DNA of 64,000 nucleotides from Calliopum simillimum (taxonomy: Eukaryota > Arthropoda > Insecta > Diptera > Lauxaniidae): contig OX638370.1 in NCBI GenBank assembly GCA_951812925.1, positions 99,462,897-99,526,896 on the forward strand, read 5' to 3'. The notes below the pieces were generated by a model. It was not told the DNA's origin, ran no database searches, and saw only the letters and a list, made by a program, of their open reading frames with translations. Below are positions 34,382 through 43,644 of the stretch, one piece after another; the stretch's first letter is position 1; the number at the start of each line of letters is the position of its first letter. Both the position numbers and the translations under genes were made by a program.

Positions 34382-37300
34382 CTACACGACATTCTCGCTT
34401 ACCCTTCGTACCACAGGCATCTCCTTGAGTTCCACATTGTCATCTTCATTGCACCTTTGTGAAGGTTGCACTACATGTTTAAGCTTTCGTGATGGATGCG
34501 GCATAGCATAGCGCAATTTATCCCAAAACCATGGATTACCCCATTCCAAATAAGTGGTCGTTGATAAGTAGGCCTGCAGATCCTTATCAAGTAATTTAAT
34601 GTCTCCAATTTCTCCATAGAGAATTACTATGAGACGTGCGCGTCCTTCGTTTAAACCAGCTTGATGTGCTTGACGAAATTCCAGTTGTGCCCACGCTGAA
34701 TTGATAAAATTCTCCGACAACACTATGATCGTTCTTCTTGAGTTATCAATGGCACGTACAATCTGATCAGGAATACATCCACCAATTACAAAGTCGCGCA
34801 CATGCACACACAACTTGAAGATTATGGGACCCTCTTCAAGTTGAGGCACCAGATGTTCTGCAATAAAAACTTCATCTTTGTGCGAGTAAGATATAAAGGC
34901 ATCATATGTCTTATCCCTATCTAATTCTTCTTCGTTGACACAACATGAACAGATGCGATATTTATATAACCAGACTTTAATTTCAATCTGGAATTTATAA
35001 TACAACAGCGCAATGGTGAGACCAATAGAAAATCCAAGAAATGCAATGATTCCCAAAAATGCATTGCTCACATACTGCTCGTCTTGGCATATGTCATTAT
35101 GGAGCAGAAAATCAGCCATTGTGTAATTTATAGGAGTAGCGCAATTAACGTTGTCAATATCAGAAACAATTCTAGTTCGCTCCGTTACGAACATTAAAAG
35201 TGGCTTATTTTTACACTCACAACTCCAAGGGTTTTCAGACATGGCGATCTTCCTGATAAAATTACTTTGATTTAAAAAATGTATCACTTCTCTATTGAAT
35301 TCTTTGAATTTATTGCGTGACAAGTCAAGGTGTGTAAGATTGCGTGGCAGATTATCTACATCAATTTGGGAAAGATTATTTCCTGCGGCATAAATTTCCG
35401 TGACATCAGCATAGCCAGCTGTAGAAACTGTGGGTAGATTAATTAACTCGTTATTTTCAATGTGTAGTACAATGCTTTTGAGTGCTAATGGCTTAACACC
35501 TGGAAGTACGGGCACGTCTTTCAAGTGTTTTCTGCTACAATTTACTATAAGCACCAAATCAAAGGAACGTTCCCAGCAGCTGCATTCATTTGGGCAATGT
35601 GGTGGCTCAAAGTTCTTAAAGTCAAAAGGACAAAGTAGCGCTTTCGGTTCAATATGACGAACATGTGATTCTTTCATATTTTCAGGTTTATCACAGACCA
35701 TTTCATCGATAGTGAGATTCAATTTTACATGCGGTTTATCACGTATATATTGTACAAATGGCAGAAGATTGCAATCACAATCTAATGGATTGTTATTGAG
35801 CTGCAAGTTAATTGTTTTGTTAAGAGAATCAGTCAATGTTGTAATGTTCTGGAAGTTGATTTTACGTATCTGGTTGTGGTTCAAATTTATGTTGAGCTCG
35901 CTGTTTGAGTGGGAATGTAAGTCACTTGACTTAAGCGATGTAATGTTGTTATAGCTGAGATCGAGTTCTGCCAATACTTTCATATGATGCCAGTCCCTGA
36001 AAATATAACTCAACGTATTGTTGCGCAGAATCAAAATACGGAGACTTACGAGATATCGGAATGGAGAATTGAGTTTTTTCTTGAGGTTGTTTGCTTTTTG
36101 GCTGCTAAGAGGATCGACTAAGTTCAAAAGATTGTTTTCCGTATTAATGAACATTAAGCTTTTAGTTTGAACAAAAGCATCAGGGCTGATTGTCGTTAGG
36201 CGGTTATTGTCCATGTACAATATCTTAAGGTGAAAAATAGGTGAAAAAATTTCACTCGATATCACGTCCAACTCATTGTATGATAAATGTAACTCGTATA
36301 AATTGACTGTATCGCAAAATAGTCGCTCCGGCAATGAATGCAATTTATTGTGGCTCAAATCTAGAAGAGTCAAATTAAATTGCCCGGCAAATAGATTTTC
36401 GTGCACCGTTTCGAAATTATTTTTGGCCAACGAAATTTTGTTAAATTTGGTCGAATTGGCAAAAAAATCAGAAGGAATATCACGCAAATCACAGTTTACA
36501 GTGAGTACAGTTTCTTCTAAAGGTTCCCTCACATCATCAGCATAATTGAGTATAGTTCCACAAGTTATATTGACCAAATACAAATTTGCTAGGTTGGCAA
36601 ACATTCCCGATGGCAGCGATTTAATTCGCACACGATTACCACGAATAAGCACTCTCGTAAGTTTTTCGTTATAAGAGAAAATATTTGCTGGCAGTTCCTG
36701 CAGGTAATTTTCATCCAGATTTATTTCTGTTAAATTTCTGAGGGATGAAAAAACATCATACCGAATACTTTCAATTGTATTGTTATTGAGATAAAGGCCA
36801 GTTAGAGACGTTGTTCCTTGAAATAACTCTTTGCTTATGTTCTGCAGTTGAGCGAAAAAGATGTAAAGATGTTTTAAATTGTGTTGATTACGAAAAATGC
36901 TCAATGGTAGTTGCTCCAATGTTTTAGTTTTCAAATTTGAGACAGTAATACCTTGAGCAAAATCAAGAATGCTTGGGTTGATTTGAACATTTGCGGAACT
37001 TAAACTTAACCATCTTAGATTTGGAAAATCTACCAACATGTCCTCCGAAGCATGTGACAAATCAATGTTACCAATTCCAAGATCTACCAAATTAGTGAGC
37101 CCACTAAGATGTTCACGAGTAATGTTGACCTTCAAATGATCAGATAATATTATATAAAAGTTTTTCAAGTTCGTTATGCCCAGATGATTGAGCAAATTTA
37201 TTATGGGTTCACTAGAAAGTGGGTAGTTTAAAAGTTCCACTAAACTCACATTGCCAATATCCATTGCAGGTAGAAGTTTGTATGAGTTGCCATCAATATC

Positions 37301-37552
37301 ATTGCAATCGATTTTAACTTCGCCGTAATACATGTTTGTTATTTTCATACTTATTTGTGATGCTGCTACCTCTGCAGAACATTCAATATCATAATAAAAT
37401 ACATCAGTACTACACTCGCAGTGTATATTATATTTTGAGATTTCGACACAGTCTTCATCGGTAAACGTGGTCATGGTTGTTGAAGTTAATAAGAACAGGA
37501 CAACTAATAGCAGATAACTGCAGCGTATTTTTGGCCACATGATACTCTGCAT
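34382..37552 (-). CDS. Toll: Toll-family receptor (Toll-1 type), single coding exon
   Basis: The 1056-residue protein starts MQSIMWPKIRCSYLLLVVLF, with a signal peptide to about residue 27. The ectodomain holds many leucine-rich repeats (for example LTLLDLSHNKLHSLPERLF), a first cysteine cap at about 587-642 (NNPLDCDCNLLPF), a CPNECSCWE..C N-cap at about 653, a short second repeat block and a second cap at about 774-822 (NPWSCECKNKPLL). A membrane segment spans about 832-852 (FLGIIAFLGFSIGLTIALLYY). The cytoplasmic TIR domain, about 883-1018, has box 1 YDAFISYSHKDE, BB loop RDFVIGGCIP and box 3 NPWFWDKLRYAMP. Two caps plus TIR is the Toll-1 arrangement: binding of a Spaetzle-type cytokine, then MyD88-dependent signalling to Dorsal/Dif. 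The BB loop has Phe where Drosophila Toll has Trp. The reading frame is unbroken and no intron interrupts it. The tail after TIR is short (about 38 residues). It may be Toll itself or one of the Toll-1 paralogues found in many flies. Confidence 0.95.
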   Translation of the reverse strand: MQSIMWPKIRCSYLLLVVLFLLTSTTMTTFTDEDCVEISKYNIHCECSTDVFYYDIECSAEVAASQISMKITNMYYGEVKIDCNDIDGNSYKLLPAMDIGNVSLVELLNYPLSSEPIINLLNHLGITNLKNFYIILSDHLKVNITREHLSGLTNLVDLGIGNIDLSHASEDMLVDFPNLRWLSLSSANVQINPSILDFAQGITVSNLKTKTLEQLPLSIFRNQHNLKHLYIFFAQLQNISKELFQGTTSLTGLYLNNNTIESIRYDVFSSLRNLTEINLDENYLQELPANIFSYNEKLTRVLIRGNRVRIKSLPSGMFANLANLYLVNITCGTILNYADDVREPLEETVLTVNCDLRDIPSDFFANSTKFNKISLAKNNFETVHENLFAGQFNLTLLDLSHNKLHSLPERLFCDTVNLYELHLSYNELDVISSEIFSPIFHLKILYMDNNRLTTISPDAFVQTKSLMFINTENNLLNLVDPLSSQKANNLKKKLNSPFRYLVSLRILILRNNTLSYIFRDWHHMKVLAELDLSYNNITSLKSSDLHSHSNSELNINLNHNQIRKINFQNITTLTDSLNKTINLQLNNNPLDCDCNLLPFVQYIRDKPHVKLNLTIDEMVCDKPENMKESHVRHIEPKALLCPFDFKNFEPPHCPNECSCWERSFDLVLIVNCSRKHLKDVPVLPGVKPLALKSIVLHIENNELINLPTVSTAGYADVTEIYAAGNNLSQIDVDNLPRNLTHLDLSRNKFKEFNREVIHFLNQSNFIRKIAMSENPWSCECKNKPLLMFVTERTRIVSDIDNVNCATPINYTMADFLLHNDICQDEQYVSNAFLGIIAFLGFSIGLTIALLYYKFQIEIKVWLYKYRICSCCVNEEELDRDKTYDAFISYSHKDEVFIAEHLVPQLEEGPIIFKLCVHVRDFVIGGCIPDQIVRAIDNSRRTIIVLSENFINSAWAQLEFRQAHQAGLNEGRARLIVILYGEIGDIKLLDKDLQAYLSTTTYLEWGNPWFWDKLRYAMPHPSRKLKHVVQPSQRCNEDDNVELKEMPVVRRVSENVV

Positions 37553-37860
37553 AAAATATATTCTGGGTTTTTGATTTAGTTCTATCGATTCAATAATTAA
37601 CGAGAACTATTGCTTGTATTAACGCGCACTTTCTTGATGTGATATATGTCTCATACAGCTGAAAGCCGAAATAATGTTGCAATCAAACTCATTAAGAAAA
37701 TTAAAATATAAATGTTTCCTTACCTCAGTTCTATATATACTCGTATGTTATTCACCAAAGTTAAATTTTTTCAGATGTTCAGATTTCTGTGAAAATTTTT
37801 TTAGTCTGTCTGTTGCAAACGAAAACTTCCCAATGATAGCACATTCAATTTAAGAACTCA
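37553..37860 (-). promoter_or_regulatory. 5' flank of Toll: possible leader intron, TATA and NF-kB-like site
   Basis: On the minus strand, 'CTGAG|gtaagg' and 'tttcggctttcag|CT' would bound a 65-bp leader intron at 37659-37723. A TATATATAG lies just upstream (37731-37739); if it were the TATA box, transcription would start inside that intron, so the two readings conflict and only one can be right. GGGAAGTTTTC at 37821-37831 resembles a Dorsal/Dif (kappaB) site with one poor base. All are predictions from short motifs. Confidence 0.3.
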
Positions 37861-37864
37861 AATT

Positions 37865-38655
37865 CACAAAAAGTTGTATGAAAGTGTTTCTTAAGCTGAT
37901 AAGGTTTTTATTGCCCAAGGCTAAATATTACATCATCTTCGAGCTTAGAGAAGATTAATTATATTTTCGGACTTGATGTTGGTCACAAGTAATTTATTAT
38001 TTTCCTATCACTCCTAGAAGCTATTAAATACGGGGTTATCTAATATATGGGAATGAAATTAATGAATTTTAAATAAAAAAATAGATTATGTTTATTTTGC
38101 CTAACCTTTGGAAAAAAAAATTGTTTTAACAACGCAAATACTTGTAAGAACATCCAAACAATTTAAAATTTCGGAAACTGAAAAATAAGACGTTATCATT
38201 CAAGACCAGTAAAACGATTGCAATTAGACTTAAGAATTTCGTAGTCAATAGAACAAACTAAAGCCAAACGAACAAAAGTTTGCAAAAAAAAAAAAATTTT
38301 AATAATTGAATTGATGACTTTTAAAACCCCACTTTGTGTCTATTATAAAATACTTTCTATGGTTTTCGAGTTATGGGTCTTAATTAAATTTAAAATATAG
38401 GTCGGTGTCACGCCGCTTCATGAGAATCTACAAAGTTGAAACCTGAACCTTTTTTTATTTCATTTTAATGTGCATTATTATCTAAAGTTTTATTAAAATG
38501 GCTCTATCCGTTTTCGACAAAAAAACCTATGGTGCAGATAAATGTATAAAAGGTTAGGTTCAAGTGGCAGCATTTTTACAATGCCTCGCATGTTTCAATG
38601 AAATTAAAAATATAAAAATCAACTCGATGTATGGGCTTTCTAAAATTATATATGT
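37865..38655. other. No gene recognised
   Basis: AT-rich sequence upstream of Toll without recognisable exons. The segment runs up to the inverted-repeat element at 38659. Confidence 0.4.
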
Positions 38656-38658
38656 ATT

Positions 38659-39714
38659 GGGGTGGGCCAAATTGTATAGACGAAATTTTATCGACCTCGG
38701 CTACCCCCCTATCTGAAAGTTCATTCAATTCTGTGAATATTTGCCCAAAGAACTATACCTCTGCGATCAACTTTAGTTCGGCGCATTTTTGATCGAAAAT
38801 TTTACCTTTTATGAATATTTTTTTTATTTTCATACTAAATTTTAAAAATTTTTATAAAGACAAAAGTAATATCATAATATGTTTTGGCTGGTATTCTTTC
38901 AGTAATCAGTAAAATTAGGTTCTGTTTTTACGAAAAGTTTATTTGCTAGCGTGGAAATGATTATATTTATTCCAAAAAATTATATCGGTCAAATAACCGA
39001 TTTCAAAATAAACGAGTCATATTTTACATGGATTTTTGGTATATTGTTCTGTAAAACTAAAAATATAATCAATTCCACGCTATCAAGTACACTTTCCATA
39101 AAAACAGAACCCAATTTTTTGATTGCTGACAGAATACCAGCCAAAACATATTATGATATTACTTTTGGCTCTATAAGAATTTTGAAAATTAAGCATAAAA
39201 ATAAATATTAAACGCAAGGTAGAATTTTCAATCGAAAATGCGCCGAACTAAAGTTGAACGTAGAGGTATGGTTCCTTGAGCAAATATTCATAGAATTGAA
39301 TGAACTTTCAGCCAAGGTTGGTGTTTTGTTTGAAAAAATTAATCCAAAAATATGAATCGTTTATTTTGAAAGTCGGTCATAATAATCGGCTATTTGACCC
39401 ATATCACTTTTTTGAATATATAGCATCAGTTTCAAACCACCAAGTAAAGGTTTCTTGTCAACAAACCCTAATTTAATTGATTATTGATAGAATCCCAGCC
39501 AAATCATATAATGACATTACTTTTGTCTTTATAAAAATTTTTAAAATTTAGTATGAAAATAAAAAAAAAATTACTAAAAGGTAAAATTTTCGATCAAAAA
39601 TGCGCCGAACTAAAGTTGAACGCAGAGGTATAGTTCTTTGGGCAAATATTCACAGAATTGAATGAACTTTCAGATAGGGCGGTAGCCGAGATCAGTTTTC
39701 AAATCGGCCCACCC
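38659..39714. mobile_element. Element B: inverted-repeat DNA element, copy 1
   Basis: Both ends carry GGGTGGGCC next to TA and then, in inverted orientation, the same 'ctcggctacc' and 'ctatctgaaagttcattcaa' phrases. The arms extend for about 250 bp ('ctttagttcggcgcattttt', 'atactaaattttaaaaattt'). A third, inverted set of the same phrases lies in the middle (39120-39320), so the element is a patchwork of at least three arms. No transposase is visible. A partial copy lies at 56343-57025. Confidence 0.7.
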
Positions 39715-40180
39715 TAATATGTATGGTTACTATATATTTTACATAGTGTTGCCACAAACAATTTAGACAGTCACAATTTATTCTGCAGTCGAAATTATGT
39801 GCAGCGCTTCTCACCAAATACAGATGGGCATTTTAGAAAATTATAGTTTTTTTTTTTTTTGATGAGGTGAGGTTTCAATTTCTCTCAAACATTTTTGCCA
39901 TACCTGCTATGAAAATTGCATCAGATTTTACAATAATAGCAACACTAGGTGCAAAGTTAATACATTGCAACCGTTTTTTGTGTGGGGGGGGTGCAGTGCC
40001 CTTTTCTTTAATTCTTTCCATGGTGCTTATAAGATATCACGTATATCCGTATACCAAATTTTATAATGATGAAGAAACGCACCCTTCTTCAATTTTCTCG
40101 AGGGTGATTTCGCAGGGCGTTTGGTGAATGCCGTATACCTACTTCCGTGTACTAAGTTTTGCAATTATAATTACTGCAGG
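39715..40180. other. No gene recognised
   Basis: Short unremarkable stretch with a G run near 39983-39991. The 86-residue frame at 39867-40127 lacks any recognisable domain. Confidence 0.4.
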
Positions 40181-40184
40181 TGCA

Positions 40185-41412
40185 GGGATATGGGTAAGTC
40201 TCTTAAGCTTTCTGGGTTGCCATGTGTTTTTTTTTAAAGTTTCGGTTAAACAATACCCGCCATATTTTTTTCCGCTCTCTTGACATTTCTCTTCAGTAAG
40301 GTTCGCAATTTCATCATGGAAAGGTATACGAGCCAACAACGAGAAGAAATTATTAAAATTTACTACCGAAATTCAGAGTCTTCAACTTTAAGAGAGCTAC
40401 GTCCAATTTATGGTCGTCATAATCGTCCTACCAGATCAACAACTGAGCGTCTAGTGGAGAAACTTGAATCCGAAGGCACAGTACAAAATTTTCCCGTGCC
40501 AGTGAGGCAAAAAAGTGCCCGTAGTGTCGAGAATATTGCTGCCGCTGAGGCTTCAGTTCAAGAAAGCCCAAATATGTCTCTCACACGTCGTTCTCAAGCG
40601 TTGGGCATCTCTGTGACGTCGTTGTGGCGAATTTTGCGAAAAGATCTTGGCCTTCATCCTTACAAGATCAAATTGACGCAAGAACTGAAGCCGAAGCGTC
40701 GTATGTTCGTGAACTGGGCTGAGCAACAACTTGAAAATGATTCGCATTTTCATCAAAAAATCATCTTTAGCGATGGGGCTCATTTTTGGCTGAATGGCTT
40801 CGTCAATAATCAAAATATGCATTATTGGTCAGACAACAATTCACACGTACTCCATGAGTCACCATTGCATCCCGAAAAAATTACGGTTTGGTGCGGTTTA
40901 TGGGCCGATGGCGTTATTGGGCCGTACTTCTTCCATGATGATCAAGACCGGCACGTTCCTGTGAATGGGAGTCGCTACCAATTTATTGAAAACCAAGTTT
41001 GGTGAACGTGTTATCTCACAAAATGGCCCAGTCGATTGGCCGCCTCGGTCGTGCGATTTGACTCCGTTAGACTATTTCCTGTTGGGCTACGTCAAGTCTA
41101 TGATCTATGCTATTAAGCCAGCGACGATTGATGAACTTCGTACGAGTATAGATCGTAAAATTGCAGCAGTATCGGCCGATTTATGCTTGAAAACTGTCGA
41201 AAATTGGGTTCAGCGTCTGGACTTCTGCAAACGTGCCCGTGGTGGCAGGTCACAGGAATAAAGAATTTCATTGATATCGAAAACCGTTTATGTTTTATTT
41301 AAAAAAACTTTTGTAGCGCTCTTATTGAAAAACCCTTTATTTAAAAAATTGAAATAAAATTTTAGTTTCAAAACGCTTAAATAAACTATAAAAAATCCAA
41401 GGGTTACCAGCA
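40185..41412 (-). mobile_element. Family A copy 6, fragment split by a rosa-like element
   Basis: The left piece (40185-40255) starts 'atgggtaagtctcttaagc' and contains 'ctgggttgccatgtg' and 'gtttcggttaaacaata'. The right piece (41338-41412) continues 'tttaaaaaattgaaataa', 'tttcaaaacgcttaaataaac' and 'ccaagggttacca'. Joined, they follow the order seen in copies 4 and 5. The remainder of A is missing. Confidence 0.55.
40256..41337 (+). mobile_element. Defective rosa-like (DD41D) Tc1/mariner transposon
   Basis: The transposase begins at the ATG at 40316 (MERYTSQQREEIIKIYY), with an N-terminal helix-turn-helix DNA-binding region, and reads without a stop to 'VNGSRY' at about 40980. It includes the first catalytic region KIIFSDGAHFWLNGF and 'HPEKITVWCGLWADGVIGPYFF'. 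An internal deletion of roughly 120-150 bp then removes the second catalytic region (normally around 'QQDGA') and shifts frame; the C-terminus resumes as 'KFGERVISQNGPVDWPPRSCDLTPLDYF' to 41261. In intact relatives the second and third acids are 41 residues apart, the DD41D 'rosa' type first described in Ceratitis. The right end reads '..ctcttattgaaaaaccc'; the left terminal repeat was not recognised. It is inactive. Confidence 0.85.
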
Positions 41413-41414
41413 AC

Positions 41415-42015
41415 AACAAAAACAACAATAATAGCAACAACAATAAAATACCTTTCATATGACACCAATATTTTACAAATTCATCCAGGGGTTCCCAACT
41501 TGTAGCGGTTTTCACAGAAGATATTTTCGGATCTTCCGATGGCTATATCTCCGAAACTAGATCAGAGATACCCTTTTCGATCACATATTCTTTTTACGGA
41601 CTGAGAATTCAATGATAAAAAATTAGTTTCAGAATTTTATTGAATTTATCACTAAACGACACATGACCTCCATATGACCTTGAAATATTTTTTCTCAGAC
41701 GCTCTGGAAAAAAACGGACCCCGGATTCCGATTCAAGACGTCAAAGTACCTGGGAAACACATAGTCTAGTCAAAACGCCATGAGATTTTTTTTTTGTAAA
41801 CCTGTGTTATTCAAAGAAAAAAAATTTTTTTTTAAATTTCCAAAAATTTCACACCTATTTCTTGGACGATTCTAAACATTTTATGCCTGGTACACTTTTT
41901 TCGTAAGATACCTTCCTCTTGAGTAAAAAAAGAGTTTTGTCTGCCGCGGGCGTTCAAAAGCCAAAAACTCTCATCTAGCGAATGAATCCCATCTTGAGTC
42001 ATACATCATTTTAAA
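41415..42015. repeat. Repetitive non-coding stretch related to the 19-kb insert
   Basis: Around 41850-41990 the phrases 'atttcacacctatttcttgg', 'taaacattttatgcctgg' and 'ctgccgcgggcgttcaaaag' align with 19035-19185, next to the long inverted repeat. A CAA/AAT simple run lies near 41410-41435. No gene. Confidence 0.45.
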
Positions 42016-42019
42016 GCTT

Positions 42020-43639
42020 ATAAATTATGTTTTAATTGCTATACTTTACAGTAGAATTTATAGAAGTCAAATTGTTTTTAATCATATTGTAGTGTGAAAT
42101 AATTGTTGATACGTAAATAAATTGTTGTTATATACATTAATTGAACCATTATTTAAGTTTAGTATATTGATAAATCATAAAATTCAAAATGGGACACCGG
42201 TGTCGTGAAGGGTAACTTTTCAACTCACTTTTATACAACAATTTATTAATTTCACAGGCAATCAAAATTTAATGAATCTGTTAGTAGACGTATGTATTGT
42301 AACGTACTTTTTGACACTGAATCCGAACCCGGCCAAAATTGCTCATATACTTCAGTATTTCGAGATATCCGTGCTTAAAGCTGAGAAAGCGCTGTTTTCA
42401 ATCTTACGGTGTAGTTCCGGAAGATGATGTGGTTTAATTCTTTTGATGGCATCAAATAGCCCTAATCTTAAACCATACCTTTAAATTTTTTTTTTCAATC
42501 GGACCCTTACTTTTCGAGTTATCACCCTTTGAAATAAGGGCATCTTTTCCCCATATAAAAATGTATGAGGCAAAAGTCTCCCTTAACGAGCAAAGGAACA
42601 CATATGTCCCAGAAAATTCCAGAAAAACCGTTAAAATTGGTGTTGGAATTAATTTTAAAGGTTTTTTTTCGGTTTTTGAGCATTTATTTAGAAACAACGG
42701 TACAATGTATATTATTCAAAGTATTGTCCATCGTTAGCTACAACATTTTCCCATCTTTCTGGCAGCATATGGATTCCGCGCCGGAATAACGACTCGTCTT
42801 TTGAGGCAATCCACGAATCGACCCATTTTTTGGTATCCTCGTAAGAAGTGAAGCGCTGCTCAGCCAAGCCATGCGTCATCGATCTGAATAGGTGGTAGTC
42901 GGAAGGGGCTATGTCTGGGCTATAAGGCGGGTGGGGTAGCACATCCCAATTCAGCGCCTCCAACGTTTCCTTGACGGTTCTTGCAACATGTGTCATGTTG
43001 AAAAACCACTTTGTCGTGTCTTTTGGCATATTCCGGCCGTTTAACCTTTAATGCTCGGCTCAATTGCATCAATTGTTGTTGGTAGCGTTCCCTAGTGATG
43101 GTTTTGTTAGGTTTTAGCAGCTCATAGTACACGACTCCCTTCTGATCCCACTAAATACACAGCATAAGCTTGGCGCCATGAATATTCGGCTTGGCCGTCG
43201 ATGTTGATGCATGGCCGGGTGGTCCCCACGATTTTTTTCGCTTAGGATTATCGTAATGGATCCACTTTTCATCGCTAGTGCTTCATCGTTGTGCTTCAAC
43301 CGCTTTTTTCTTCAAATGGAAGCACAAAAGTAAACCTTGCCGCGAATTGCGTTTTGTTGGAACGAAAGTCGACATGTTCACAGAGAAAAAATATATGTTG
43401 TTTACACTTCAGTGGAATGACACATACTGAAAAATGAAGCTTAAGCAATGTACTTTGAAATGAATATAGTCACAGGTGTTCCCGATGCGATCTATTGATA
43501 GTTACGCCATCTCTGAGAAAACCTTTAAAACTAATTCCAACACCAATATTTTAAAATATGTTTTACGGACGCCCAATAGACCATTATAAATAATTAACAT
43601 GGTTGCATAAGCTTCCAATTCCTTACGGTCCTAAAAGGG
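42020..43639 (-). mobile_element. piggyBac-like element 2, reverse copy split by a mariner
   Basis: From about 42020 to 42636 and 43547 to 43639 the sequence is the reverse complement of 57246-57960, including GGACACCGGTGTC, 'acacatatgtcccagaaaattcc' and the terminal 'cggtcctaaaaggg' followed by TTAA at 43640. The two parts are separated by a 910-bp mariner. The left limit is not a clear terminus: homology simply stops near 42020. Confidence 0.65.
42637..43546 (-). mobile_element. Second defective mariner, inside piggyBac-like element 2
   Basis: Inverted ends TTGGTGTTGGAATTARTTTT occur at both sides; TA follows the right end. The minus-strand transposase starts MSTFVPTKRNSRQGLLLCFH near 43374, breaks after about 30 residues, and resumes at 'DEKWIHYDNPKRKK' (first catalytic Asp), 'LMLCI', 'ELLKPNKTIT', 'KRHDKVVFQHD' (second Asp, followed by a frameshift), 'HPPYSPDIAPSDYHLFRSM' (third Asp) and 'MLPERWENVVANDGQYFE' stop. 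About 120 residues of the DNA-binding part are deleted, and stops and frameshifts remain. A different deletion from the mariner at 32.5 kb, whose terminal repeats also differ. Confidence 0.85.
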
Positions 43640-43644
43640 TTAAT

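Noticed and set aside
35430..36545. Plus-strand frames opposite the Toll gene
   Set aside because: Antisense shadows of the receptor's leucine-rich repeats.
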